Assembly (NCBI GenBank): GCA_900542565.1
Contig: UQOC01000003.1
Location: forward strand, 1-64,000
Reading direction: 5' to 3'
Length of the DNA: 64,000 bases
Source: an uncultured Eubacteriales bacterium
Lineage (GTDB): Bacteria > Bacillota > Clostridia > Peptostreptococcales > Anaerovoracaceae
Numbering within the stretch: the stretch's first letter is position 1; the number at the start of each line of letters is the position of its first letter. The notes under the pieces were generated by a model, which was given only the letters and a program-made list of their open reading frames with translations, searched no databases and was not told the origin of the DNA. Positions 34,796 through 43,423 of the stretch are shown here, piece by piece. The translations under genes were made by a program, and so were the position numbers.

Positions 34796-35566
34796 ATGAA
34801 TAATGTTATCATTTATGAACCGGCATCCAAGCTGAGGGAGATAGCCAGAGAAGCCCTTAGAGGAAAATGGGCCGCCATGTTTGCAGGAATGCTGATTTAC
34901 TATCTGTTTTCTACAGTGATGGAAAATGTGCTGGATTATTTCTTTTCTATCGTGAGATATATTCCTCTGGTTGAAGGATATGGATACTATTTTCAGATCA
35001 ATTATGCCAGCATGTTATATCAGATACTGGTGTACGGACCTCTGTCATACGGGCTTGCCATGTTCCTGATGACATGTTTTAGAGAGAAAAATGTAAATTA
35101 CGGGCTGACTCTCGAAGGTTTCGGCGTTTTCTGGAAAACCTTAGTGCTGTATCTTTTATACACGATAAAGGTATGGCTCTGGTCTCTGCTCTTTGTAGTT
35201 CCGGGTATCATAGCCACATTCAGGTATGCTCAGTGCTTCTATCTCCAGGTGGATCATCCTGACTGGGGTGCAAGCCAGTGCATCCGTGAAAGTTCAAGGC
35301 TGATGAGAGGAAACAAATGGAAACTTTTCTGTGTGCAGTTATCCTTCATAGGATGGATGATACTGGCATCAATACCTGTTACCATAGTTGATTCTCTTGA
35401 GATATATAATTTTACTTATGTGATACTCTCTATAATAGTCGGCCTGCCTGGCCTTCTGGTCATGATGTATGAAGAAATGACCTGTGTAGGGTTCTATGAG
35501 ATACTTGCAGGAAATCTTGTGGTGGTGAGAACAGAGGAAACGCGCTACGAAAGGCCGCTCCGCTGA
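34796..35566 (+). CDS. DUF975 family integral membrane protein
   Basis: A 256-residue membrane protein with about five to six helices. The N-terminal cytoplasmic segment (SKLREIAREALRGKW) and the motif RYAQCFYLQVDHPDWGASQCIRESSRLMRGNKWKLF, cited by its ends RYAQCFYL and MRGNKWKLF, are the DUF975 hallmarks. Function unknown. The longer frame from 34709 overlaps the promoter; ATG 34796 with AAGGAG is the proper start. Confidence 0.85.
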   Translation: MNNVIIYEPASKLREIAREALRGKWAAMFAGMLIYYLFSTVMENVLDYFFSIVRYIPLVEGYGYYFQINYASMLYQILVYGPLSYGLAMFLMTCFREKNVNYGLTLEGFGVFWKTLVLYLLYTIKVWLWSLLFVVPGIIATFRYAQCFYLQVDHPDWGASQCIRESSRLMRGNKWKLFCVQLSFIGWMILASIPVTIVDSLEIYNFTYVILSIIVGLPGLLVMMYEEMTCVGFYEILAGNLVVVRTEETRYERPLR

Positions 35567-35654
35567 TCTGCCGGAATACCGGCGCTGTATGATACAGAAC
35601 AACATTTACCTCCTTGGCATAATATAAAATATATTGTGTTGAGGAGGTATAGTT

Positions 35655-36773
35655 TTGTCTGAAGAAAGACATTATTTTCCGGGGAACAATACTCCGCTGG
35701 GATTTTTTTCCTACTACGGACATATTCTCGGACAGCGGGAAGCCAACAGGATAATATGTATCAAAGGCGGACCCGGAACAGGCAAGTCAACTTTTATACG
35801 GAAGATAGCCGGCCACTTTGCTGCAAAAGGCGAGCCCATAGATTATCTTCATTGTTCGGCAGATGAAAATTCTCTCGACGGGATCGTGCTTAAAGATAAA
35901 AAAGTAGCCATAATAGACGGTACGAGTCCCCATATGACTGATCCGGTAACTCCCGGAGCTGTGGATAAGATCATCAATCTGGGAGAATTTTGGAATGAAG
36001 ACGCCATAGCGGCAAATAAAGATACGATAATCGACCTTAATGAGGAATGTTCAAGATGGTACAGGATAGCGTATAATTATCTCAATGCGGCAAAGAGCGT
36101 ATACAGGAATCTGGAGGAAATATACAACAGCTGTGCAGAAGACAGCGAGATATATAAGCTGGTAGCGGGGATAATTGACCGAGTATACACAGATTCGGAA
36201 ATTTCCATAATGGCAGGCAGAAAGAAAAAGTTTTTTGCAAGCGCCATAACGGGAGAGGGCGTCGTGCATCATATCCCATCCCTGTTAACTGATATGAAAC
36301 AGATATATCTTATCAATTCGCCGGTGGGTTATCCAAACAGCAGTTTCATGGAGATCATCGCAGAAGGAGCAATTTACCGAGGTATGGACATAGAAGCGTT
36401 TTACTGTTCCATGTGTCCGGGAGAAAAGATGGAACATCTGCTGATACCTCAAATTGGAGCAGCTTTCGTCACCCTCAACAGGTATCACGATATGGAACCA
36501 TGGGAGATAGCCGGCGGCGATGAGAGCAAACAGGAGATCATCCTCCTTGATATGAACGATCACATGAACAAATCCCTTCTTGAAAAAGACGCTGATCTCA
36601 TAAGATCTCTCAATGAGGAATATGACATACTTTTGAACAAGACAGTAAAGAACCTGGATAAAGCCAGGCAGACCCATATGAAGGTCGAGAGCATGTATGT
36701 GCCGAACATGAACTTCACACAGATCAGCAATCTTGCAGAGCAGGTAGAAGAAGAGCTGGAAAAGATAGGCTGA
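35655..36773 (+). CDS. P-loop ATPase of the PRK06851 type
   Basis: A 372-residue cytoplasmic ATP-binding protein. Walker A is KGGPGTGKST near residue 38, and the protein has the pattern of an internally duplicated, uncharacterised family seen in Firmicutes (the YLHCSADENSLDGIV and AFYCSMCPGEKMEHLLIP halves match each other loosely). The start is TTG 35655, eight bases after GGAGG; no ATG is placed properly. Function unknown. A terminator follows. Confidence 0.82.
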   Translation: MSEERHYFPGNNTPLGFFSYYGHILGQREANRIICIKGGPGTGKSTFIRKIAGHFAAKGEPIDYLHCSADENSLDGIVLKDKKVAIIDGTSPHMTDPVTPGAVDKIINLGEFWNEDAIAANKDTIIDLNEECSRWYRIAYNYLNAAKSVYRNLEEIYNSCAEDSEIYKLVAGIIDRVYTDSEISIMAGRKKKFFASAITGEGVVHHIPSLLTDMKQIYLINSPVGYPNSSFMEIIAEGAIYRGMDIEAFYCSMCPGEKMEHLLIPQIGAAFVTLNRYHDMEPWEIAGGDESKQEIILLDMNDHMNKSLLEKDADLIRSLNEEYDILLNKTVKNLDKARQTHMKVESMYVPNMNFTQISNLAEQVEEELEKIG

Positions 36774-36784
36774 ACAGAAAACAT

Positions 36785-36829
36785 AAAAAACAGATATGGG
36801 CGCATATGATCAGCCTGTATCTGTTTTTT
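36785..36829 (+). terminator. Rho-independent terminator
   Basis: AAAAAACAGATA pairs with TATCTGTTTTTT, ending in a T6 run, just after the ATPase gene. Confidence 0.85.
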
Positions 36830-36875
36830 ATGTAAAACATCCAAATGATCGGGCGCCGAATCTGGCATGTTGCGG

Positions 36876-36905
36876 TTGTATTATTTTGCAGGAATATGAT
36901 ATAAT
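36876..36905 (+). promoter_or_regulatory. Sigma-70-type promoter of the ligase-activator operon
   Basis: TTGTAT and TATAAT are separated by 18 bases, 77 bases before the ligase start at 36982. It would make the sigma-54 activator constitutively from a sigma-70 promoter. Confidence 0.6.
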
Positions 36906-36981
36906 CTACAATGACGGCATCCGGCAGGAGGAACATCTCTGCCCGCCGGTAAAATCATTTGCCCGGAAAAGAGGATTTCTG

Positions 36982-38517
36982 ATGAAAATAAAAGGAATAA
37001 ACGAATATATATCAGTTCTGGAAAGCAACGGCATCATTGCCTGTACAGACCTTGCTGGGACAGATGGTACTGCACCTGTCCGGTATATATCATATAACTC
37101 CATGGATGTGGAAGAAGGAACCCTGTTCATATGCAAAGGGGCAAATTTCAGGCCGCAGTACCTGGATGACGCCATAGAAAAGGGTGCTTTCTGCTATGTG
37201 GCAGAAAACGAGATAAAAAAAGATTTTCCCCATATCATCGTAAGCGACATGAGAAAGGCCATGTCGGAAATCGGCAGATTATATTATGATGCCATCTGGA
37301 ACGACAAGCTCCAAATGGTAGGACTGACAGGAACCAAAGGCAAATCTACTACAGCTACTTTCATCAAGAGCATCATAGATGATTATTGCGCAGACAAGGG
37401 TGAAAAAGAAGCCGGCTTTATTTCCGGAATATATAATTATAACGGGGACCGAAAGGTAAAGGCTAAGAAGATGACAACTCCGGAGACACTGCAGCTCCAT
37501 AAGCTTCTTGCCCAATGCGCTCAGAACGGGTGCAGATATCTTGTGATGGAAACATCATCTCAGGCACTGAAGTATGAGAGGACAGAAGCTCTTGACTACA
37601 GTGTAGCTGTATTTTTAAACATTTCAGAAGATCATATCTCCGACAGGGAACATCCCGATATAGAAGACTATTTTCAGTCAAAGCTGAAGATATTCGACCA
37701 GTGCAGGACAGGGTGCGTGAACCTGGATACAGATCCCAGATATCTTGACAGGGTACTTGAAAGAGCCAGGGCAAGATGCAGCAAGGTCATAACCTTTACC
37801 ACCAGAGATTCCATGAAAGAAAAGGCGGATCTTTACGGATATGATATATCATCTACTCCAAGTACGGTGGAGTTCAGATTAAAATACGGACAAGAGACTG
37901 AAAAGATCAAAGTGAGCATAGGCGGCAGCTATAATGCCTCAAACGCTCTGGCTGCCATAGCGGCAGCGCTGGCTCTGGATATACCTATGAAATATATCAG
38001 GTCGGGGCTGGCACATGTAAAGGTGGCAGGCCGTATGGAGCTGTATCACATGAACCATAAGGATGTTGATGTGATAGTAGACTATGCTCACAATAAACTG
38101 AGCTATATGACATTGTTTGAAAATATCAGGAAACTGTATCCTGACAGGAAGATACTGCTGGTATTCGGATGTCACGGCGATAAGGCATATAACCGTCGCA
38201 AGGATCTGGGACAGCTTGCCAATATATATGCGGACAAGATCATACTGACAGAACAGGATCCGGGCACCGAATCGGTTGCTGATATATGCGATCAGGTCAG
38301 ACGATATATAGATGACGACAAGCTTTTGGCTGTGATAACAGACAGAGGAGAGGCCATAGCCCAAGCATGCAGGGTCATAGAGGATGGATGGGTCATGGTC
38401 ATTGCAGGCAACGGAGCAGACGGTTACCAGAAACGGGGGCTCCGTTATGTGGAACTTCCGACGGATGGAGAACGAGTACAAGAATATATTTCAGAACATG
38501 ACAGGCAGACATTATGA
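36982..38517 (+). CDS. MurE-like Mur ligase family protein
   Basis: A 511-residue ATP-dependent amide ligase related to UDP-MurNAc-tripeptide synthetase. The ATP loop is GTKGKSTT near residue 116-123, METSSQAL and the ISEDHISDREHPDIEDY region with the downstream carbamylated-Lys candidate SKLKIFD are present. The substrate motif, DNPR in meso-diaminopimelate-adding MurE, reads DPGTE here, so the amino acid added may differ. ATG 36982 (GAGG before it) is the start; the longer frame from 36796 runs through the terminator and promoter. The stop overlaps the next start by ATGA. Its place with a sigma-54 activator and a VanX-like enzyme suggests wall-peptide turnover rather than main wall synthesis. 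Confidence 0.85.
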   Translation: MKIKGINEYISVLESNGIIACTDLAGTDGTAPVRYISYNSMDVEEGTLFICKGANFRPQYLDDAIEKGAFCYVAENEIKKDFPHIIVSDMRKAMSEIGRLYYDAIWNDKLQMVGLTGTKGKSTTATFIKSIIDDYCADKGEKEAGFISGIYNYNGDRKVKAKKMTTPETLQLHKLLAQCAQNGCRYLVMETSSQALKYERTEALDYSVAVFLNISEDHISDREHPDIEDYFQSKLKIFDQCRTGCVNLDTDPRYLDRVLERARARCSKVITFTTRDSMKEKADLYGYDISSTPSTVEFRLKYGQETEKIKVSIGGSYNASNALAAIAAALALDIPMKYIRSGLAHVKVAGRMELYHMNHKDVDVIVDYAHNKLSYMTLFENIRKLYPDRKILLVFGCHGDKAYNRRKDLGQLANIYADKIILTEQDPGTESVADICDQVRRYIDDDKLLAVITDRGEAIAQACRVIEDGWVMVIAGNGADGYQKRGLRYVELPTDGERVQEYISEHDRQTL

Positions 38518-40379
38518 AAGAGCAGGAAAAAGGATACGGCATTTTGGAGAGCATTGCTGACGGTCTCGGACGGGGGCTGGTATATATAAAAGAGGACGGG
38601 ACCATAGGGGCATACAGCAAGCTGGCCAAGGAAATAACGGGCATAAGGCTGCCGGAAAGCCAGGGACATCCTGCCGGCAGGATAGAAGAAGGTGACATTG
38701 TCATCATAGCCGATAATGATCTTGGAAATGATGATAACCTTTCCGCAGCAGACCTTAAGCTTTTGAACATTAAAGATAAAAGTATATCAGAAGGCGACGG
38801 TATACTGGCCATAGGCGCATATAAGAACAGCAAGATAACCCCGGTCTTTAAGGTTGCAAAGGGCTATGGGCTGAAAGAGAGGATGGAGCTCAAATGCAGA
38901 TACCTGGGTTTTGATATTTCGGCTTCAATAGATGACGACAACAACCTCATATCTATTTCTGTCAACGGACAGACCTATGATATGGCCTATATTGAAGCCA
39001 TCGGCCATATGGTGGTGCTTGACAAGAATACCGGTAAAGTAAAGTTCTTCCAGGCGAGGGGATATGGGTTCAGGAACGAAGAAATAGGTGTCCTGCTGCG
39101 CGGAAAGGAGTTCATAAGAAAGAGTTCCGATGGTGATAATACCGACCTTATGCCACAGATCGGGCTGAAAACGGAAAAACTCTTTAACGGTGCAGATTTT
39201 TTAAAAGCGGTGAAAGATGTCATGGACTGCGACGACGGATATGGAATTGAAAATGTATATGACATACATAAACGACTGATGTTCTGTCATCTGGTAAGGG
39301 TGAAAAACGACGGGCAGGGAAGCGGAGTCTATGTGTTCATGCAGGACAAGGATCTCGTATCAAGCCAGCTGTCATCAAAAGAAGCGATGGCGGCAAGCCT
39401 TGAAAAAATCAAGAGAAAACGGCTTCCGGAGGAAAACGTACAGACCATAGACGGATTTAAGAACTTTATCGGCAACGATAGGAGCATGATAGCCGTAAAG
39501 AGATTAGCAGCCAAGGCGGCCAAAAATCGTTTCAATGTAATGTTGACCGGCGAAAGCGGTACAGGTAAATCGGTCCTCGCAAAAGAGATACACGATATAC
39601 AGATGCCTGACGCTCCCTTTGTAGAGGTCTGCTGTAACGCGATCTCGCCTACCCTGTTTGAAAGCGAGCTGTTCGGATATGCGCCCGGCGCGTTTACGGG
39701 AGCGAGCGCTCAAGGAAAAGCAGGGTATTTTGAAGAAGCCAACGGAGGTACCATATTTCTGGATGAGATAGGCGATATCCCTCCTGAAATGCAGATCAAG
39801 CTTCTGCATGTGATACAGAACAAGAGAATATACCGGGTGGGCGACACCAAGCCTGTAGATGTGGATGTCAGGATAATAGCAGCGACCAATAAAGATCTTG
39901 AAAAAGAGACGGAAAAAGGTACCTTCAGAAAGGATCTGTATTACAGGATAAATGTTTTCCCTATTTATATACCGCCTTTAAGAGAAAGGAAAGGAGACCT
40001 TTATTTCCTGGCAAATTCCATACTGGATCAGTATTGCAGGGAGTGCAGCATAGAGCCAAAACAGTTTTCTCAGGAAGCGATAGACATTATAATGTCTTAT
40101 CCATGGCCGGGAAATGTAAGGGAACTTAAAAATGTCGTGGAATGCGCCGCAAATATATGTGATGAAGGACTCATATATTCGGAACACCTTATGATATCAC
40201 AGGGGAAAGCCGGCATCGTAAGGGGCACATTGAAAGAAAGGCTGGAAAAGGCCGAAAAAGACATAATACAAGAAGCTCTGTCCAATAATGGGCTGGATAA
40301 GAACAAAGCCATAGAAGAACTGGGACTGTCAAGATCAACATTTTACAAGAAGATAAAGGATCTTGGAATCGAACAGTAG
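38514..40379 (+). CDS. Sigma-54-dependent transcriptional activator with Fis-type HTH
   Basis: A 621-residue enhancer-binding protein. Residues 1-110 and about 130-290 look like PAS-type sensor segments (GRGLVYIKEDGTIGAYSKLA). The AAA+ domain has Walker A GESGTGKS (from 346), GAFTGA (392-397) and GTIFLDEIGD. The C-terminus is a Fis helix-turn-helix (NKAIEELGLSRSTFYKKI). Translation is coupled to the MurE-like gene. A dyad and a -24/-12 promoter lie in the 220 bases after its stop, so it should activate the 40598-45195 genes in response to an unknown signal. Confidence 0.93.
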   Translation: MKEQEKGYGILESIADGLGRGLVYIKEDGTIGAYSKLAKEITGIRLPESQGHPAGRIEEGDIVIIADNDLGNDDNLSAADLKLLNIKDKSISEGDGILAIGAYKNSKITPVFKVAKGYGLKERMELKCRYLGFDISASIDDDNNLISISVNGQTYDMAYIEAIGHMVVLDKNTGKVKFFQARGYGFRNEEIGVLLRGKEFIRKSSDGDNTDLMPQIGLKTEKLFNGADFLKAVKDVMDCDDGYGIENVYDIHKRLMFCHLVRVKNDGQGSGVYVFMQDKDLVSSQLSSKEAMAASLEKIKRKRLPEENVQTIDGFKNFIGNDRSMIAVKRLAAKAAKNRFNVMLTGESGTGKSVLAKEIHDIQMPDAPFVEVCCNAISPTLFESELFGYAPGAFTGASAQGKAGYFEEANGGTIFLDEIGDIPPEMQIKLLHVIQNKRIYRVGDTKPVDVDVRIIAATNKDLEKETEKGTFRKDLYYRINVFPIYIPPLRERKGDLYFLANSILDQYCRECSIEPKQFSQEAIDIIMSYPWPGNVRELKNVVECAANICDEGLIYSEHLMISQGKAGIVRGTLKERLEKAEKDIIQEALSNNGLDKNKAIEELGLSRSTFYKKIKDLGIEQ

Positions 40380-40388
40380 GAATATGCC

Positions 40389-40427
40389 GTCCGAACTTTA
40401 GGACAAAAATCCAAAATTTCGGACAAA
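40389..40427 (+). terminator. Imperfect hairpin after the activator gene
   Basis: GTCCGAACTTTAGGA can pair with TCCAAAATTTCGGAC (two mismatches) followed by an A-run. It could be a weak terminator, but with no T-run a second binding site for the activator is equally possible. Confidence 0.35.
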
Positions 40428-40473
40428 AAACCCGGCTTAAACTTTTGACGAAATATGTCAGATCTTCGTATGA

Positions 40474-40511
40474 CCGTGAATATTCATTGAAAATTCAACG
40501 AATGTTCACGG
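40474..40511. promoter_or_regulatory. Upstream activating dyad for the 40598 operon
   Basis: CCGTGAATATTC (40474-40485) and GAATGTTCACGG (40500-40511) are inverted repeats with one mismatch, and an inner TTGAA/TTCAA adds to the symmetry. It lies 25 bases before the -24 box, on the promoter's upstream side and after the activator gene. Close spacing is unusual but possible with the 38-bp site. Confidence 0.7.
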
Positions 40512-40535
40512 CCATTCTTGTTTTTTGGTCAAAGT

Positions 40536-40551
40536 TGGCATGACATTTGCT
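40536..40551 (+). promoter_or_regulatory. Sigma-54 (-24/-12) promoter of the second island
   Basis: TGGCATGACATTTGCT fits TGGCACGRNNNTTGCW with one change (T for C at base six). Transcription would begin near 40562, which excludes the in-frame ATG at 40547 as start of the next gene. Confidence 0.87.
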
Positions 40552-40597
40552 TATTACTTATGACAAAGATAATCAACCCCGTGAAAGGAACGAAAAA

Positions 40598-41875
40598 ATG
40601 ACCAGCGATATAAAAGACGGAACTTTGTACTTCGACGGCTGTGATACCACAGAGCTGGCGAAGAAATACGGCACTCCGCTGTATGTGATTTCTGCAAAGA
40701 TGATAAAGGACAAATTTGCACAGTTGCAAGAGGAATTTATTTCAAAATATCCAAAGGCCAGAGTGGCATACGCATGCAAAGCTTTCTGCACTAAGGAGAT
40801 GTTGAGACTGTGTGCCCAGGAAGGGGTCAGCATAGATGTAGTATCCGGCGGAGAACTTTTTACGGCAATGGCCGTTGATTTCCCGCCGGAAAGGATAGAG
40901 TTTAACGGAAATAATAAGCTGAGAAGCGAACTGGAGATGGCGATAGATTACGGCATCGGCAGGATAATCGTAGACGGGATAGGCGAACTGGAACTGATCG
41001 AGGACATATGTAAAGAAAAGAACAAGAAGGTAAACATACTGTACAGGATAACACCGGGTATAAAGGCTGACAGTCATGATTATATCATAACCGGCAAAAA
41101 AGACTCAAAATTCGGTATGCCTCAGGATGAGGAAGAATTATACAAAGAGATAAAAAAAGCCATCGACTCTCAATATGTAAATTTCCTGGGACTTCATTTC
41201 CACATAGGTTCCCAGCTGTTTGACAATGATCCTTATGTACAGGCTGTGAAAGTAGCTTTGGGACATGTTGAGAACATAAAGGACAGATATGGATATGCCA
41301 TGCAGGAACTTAACCTCGGCGGAGGCTTCGGCGCAAGATATACAGATGAACAGACCAGGCCGTACAGCTATTACATTGACCCTATGGTAAAAGAAATAAG
41401 GGATTTCTGTGAAAAAGAAGATATGCAGCTTCCGGCGCTTGTGATAGAACCAGGAAGGAGCATAGTAGCAGAGGCCGGCATCAGCCTTTACACTGTAGGC
41501 AGGATAAAAGATATTCCGGGAGTAAGGAAGTATGTGTCAGTGGATGGAGGTATGACCGATAACATAAGACCTGCTCTTTATCAGGCGCAATATACCGGGG
41601 TGCTTGCAAACCGTGCCGGAGAAGAAAAAACAGAGACAGTTACATTTTGCGGCAAGTGCTGCGAATCAGGAGATATCCTGATAAAAGACATAAAAACAGC
41701 GGCGCCAAAGACAGGGGACATTTTGGCGATATTTACGACAGGGGCATATGGTTACTCCATGGCGAGCAACTATAACAAAAACCCAAAACCGGCTGTAGTA
41801 ATGACAGATCAAGGAAAAGAGAAGGTGATAGTAAAGAGGCAGAGTTACGAAGAGATTATCGAGGACGAAATTTAA
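40598..41875 (+). CDS. Diaminopimelate/ornithine decarboxylase-family enzyme (LysA-like)
   Basis: A 425-residue fold-III PLP enzyme. The PLP Lys is in VAYACKAF, the glycine-rich phosphate loop is NLGGGFGARY, the His facing PLP is in LHFHIGSQ, and the C-terminal CGKCCESGDIL supplies the second-subunit Cys. The length and ends favour diaminopimelate decarboxylase. The start is ATG 40598 behind AAAGGAACG because the sigma-54 promoter overlaps the earlier ATG. In this inducible operon it may break down diaminopimelate from wall peptides instead of serving lysine synthesis. Confidence 0.88.
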   Translation: MTSDIKDGTLYFDGCDTTELAKKYGTPLYVISAKMIKDKFAQLQEEFISKYPKARVAYACKAFCTKEMLRLCAQEGVSIDVVSGGELFTAMAVDFPPERIEFNGNNKLRSELEMAIDYGIGRIIVDGIGELELIEDICKEKNKKVNILYRITPGIKADSHDYIITGKKDSKFGMPQDEEELYKEIKKAIDSQYVNFLGLHFHIGSQLFDNDPYVQAVKVALGHVENIKDRYGYAMQELNLGGGFGARYTDEQTRPYSYYIDPMVKEIRDFCEKEDMQLPALVIEPGRSIVAEAGISLYTVGRIKDIPGVRKYVSVDGGMTDNIRPALYQAQYTGVLANRAGEEKTETVTFCGKCCESGDILIKDIKTAAPKTGDILAIFTTGAYGYSMASNYNKNPKPAVVMTDQGKEKVIVKRQSYEEIIEDEI

Positions 41876-41941
41876 GACGAAAAGAAAGGGGAAGAGGAGA
41901 GATCGGAAATCATATCTAAAAATTTATAACTGGAGGTAATT

Positions 41942-43342
41942 ATGAACGAGAAGAAAAAATTTGTCATGCCCGACTCGCTGATAATAGTTGCAGCGATCGT
42001 TCTGCTCATGGCGATCCTGTCATGGGTTATCCCGTCAGGCAGCTATGAATATCATGATGTGGACATTAACGGCACCATAAGGAGCCTGGCCATCGACGGC
42101 ACATACCATGAGATTGATAAATCAGAAGTAACGACAACCGGTTTTCTGGGATTCTTCACATCCTTCTACAGAGGCTGTGTTGATGCGGCAGATGTAATAT
42201 TCATGATCATGTGCTGCTGCGGCACATTCGGTGTTGTGGTAAAAACAGGCGCTTTCCACGCAGGTATAGGAACCATCCTGCGTAAGCTGGGTGGAAAAGA
42301 AGTACTTCTTATCCCTATCATGATGCTTATCTTCGGAGCAGGCGGAAGCGTATTCGGAATGGCAAGTGAGTTTTACGGATTCTATCCGCTGATCGTCGGC
42401 ATGGGCGTAGCCCTGGGCTATGACGCAATGCTGGGATTCGGCATCATCGCCGTCGGCGAATTCGTAGGATTCATGGGCGGCACCATCAACCCTTATACCG
42501 TAGGCGTTGCCCAGAGGATTTCGGAAGTAGAACTTTACTCAGGTACCGGATACAGAGTAGTATGCTTCATAGTATTCATGGCAATATCCATCTTCTATGT
42601 GATGAGATATGCAAACAAGATCAAGAAGAACCCGCAGCTCTCTGTAATGCAGGGAGAGCAGTCGATCCACGCTTTTGAAAGAAGCGAGCTTGATCAGTAC
42701 AAATTCTCCAAAAAAGACGGTCTGGTACTGCTTGATGTATTGGTAGTGCTGATCGTGCTGATGTACGGACTTATGAACCTTGGATGGGGATATGGCGAAC
42801 TTTGCGGACTGTTCCTCATAATGTCCATGGTGGCCGGACTTATCTGCAAATGGAGCCCTAACAAATGGTGCGACGAGTTTATCGACAGTGCAAAGACAGT
42901 TGTATGGGGCTGCATCCTTACCGGTGTTGCCAAAGGCATAATGGTAGTAATGCAGGATGCTCAGATCGCAGATACAGTTATATACTATCTGTCCGGACTG
43001 CTCAAGAATGCTCCGGAATTCCTGTCAGCACAGCTGATGCTCATCGTTCAGACACTCATAAGCTGTCTCATCCCGTCTGCCACAGGTCAGGCTGCAACCA
43101 CAATGCCTATCATGTCACAGCTGGCAGACATAATCGGAGTTACAAGACAGACTGCCGTACTGGCATTCCAGTTTGGTGACGGTCTGACAAATATTTTCTC
43201 ACCAACCGCTGACATAGTTATCATTTGCGGACTTGGCGGAATCTCTCTCCAGAAATGGTATAAGTGGTTCACTCCACTGTTCTTCATACTGCTGCTGGCT
43301 CAGATGGTAATGCTGGGAATCGCTGTAGCAATAGGATACTGA
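41942..43342 (+). CDS. YfcC-family membrane carrier
   Basis: A 466-residue transporter with about 11-12 helices, of the YfcC/C4-dicarboxylate anaerobic carrier (DcuC-like) group, many members of which move basic amino acids or peptides. Marks are the N-terminal LSWVIPSGSYEY, GFMGGTINPYTVGVAQ and the C-terminal LIPSATGQAATTMPIM and FGDGLTNIFSPT segments. The start follows TGGAGG. In the operon it lies between a decarboxylase and an amidohydrolase, so it could import their substrate or export the amine product. Confidence 0.88.
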   Translation: MNEKKKFVMPDSLIIVAAIVLLMAILSWVIPSGSYEYHDVDINGTIRSLAIDGTYHEIDKSEVTTTGFLGFFTSFYRGCVDAADVIFMIMCCCGTFGVVVKTGAFHAGIGTILRKLGGKEVLLIPIMMLIFGAGGSVFGMASEFYGFYPLIVGMGVALGYDAMLGFGIIAVGEFVGFMGGTINPYTVGVAQRISEVELYSGTGYRVVCFIVFMAISIFYVMRYANKIKKNPQLSVMQGEQSIHAFERSELDQYKFSKKDGLVLLDVLVVLIVLMYGLMNLGWGYGELCGLFLIMSMVAGLICKWSPNKWCDEFIDSAKTVVWGCILTGVAKGIMVVMQDAQIADTVIYYLSGLLKNAPEFLSAQLMLIVQTLISCLIPSATGQAATTMPIMSQLADIIGVTRQTAVLAFQFGDGLTNIFSPTADIVIICGLGGISLQKWYKWFTPLFFILLLAQMVMLGIAVAIGY

Positions 43343-43354
43343 TAGATTTAATTA

Positions 43355-43387
43355 CAGGGCTTTCTCTGCCAGACAGGGAAAGCCCTG
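43355..43387 (+). promoter_or_regulatory. Intercistronic stem-loop
   Basis: CAGGGCTTTC pairs perfectly with GAAAGCCCTG with a 13-base loop, between the carrier and M20 genes. No T-run follows, so it may adjust mRNA stability or partial termination. Confidence 0.55.
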
Positions 43388-43423
43388 AAGAACAGAAAGA
43401 TCAAACATCGGAGGGAATACAAA

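Noticed and set aside
36866..36881. Sigma-54-like TGGCATGTTGCGG ahead of the MurE-like ligase
   Set aside because: The GC of the -12 box is missing at the required distance; a sigma-70 promoter fits better.
40547..40597. Upstream ATG as start of the LysA-like decarboxylase
   Set aside because: It lies within the sigma-54 promoter, upstream of the expected transcription start.
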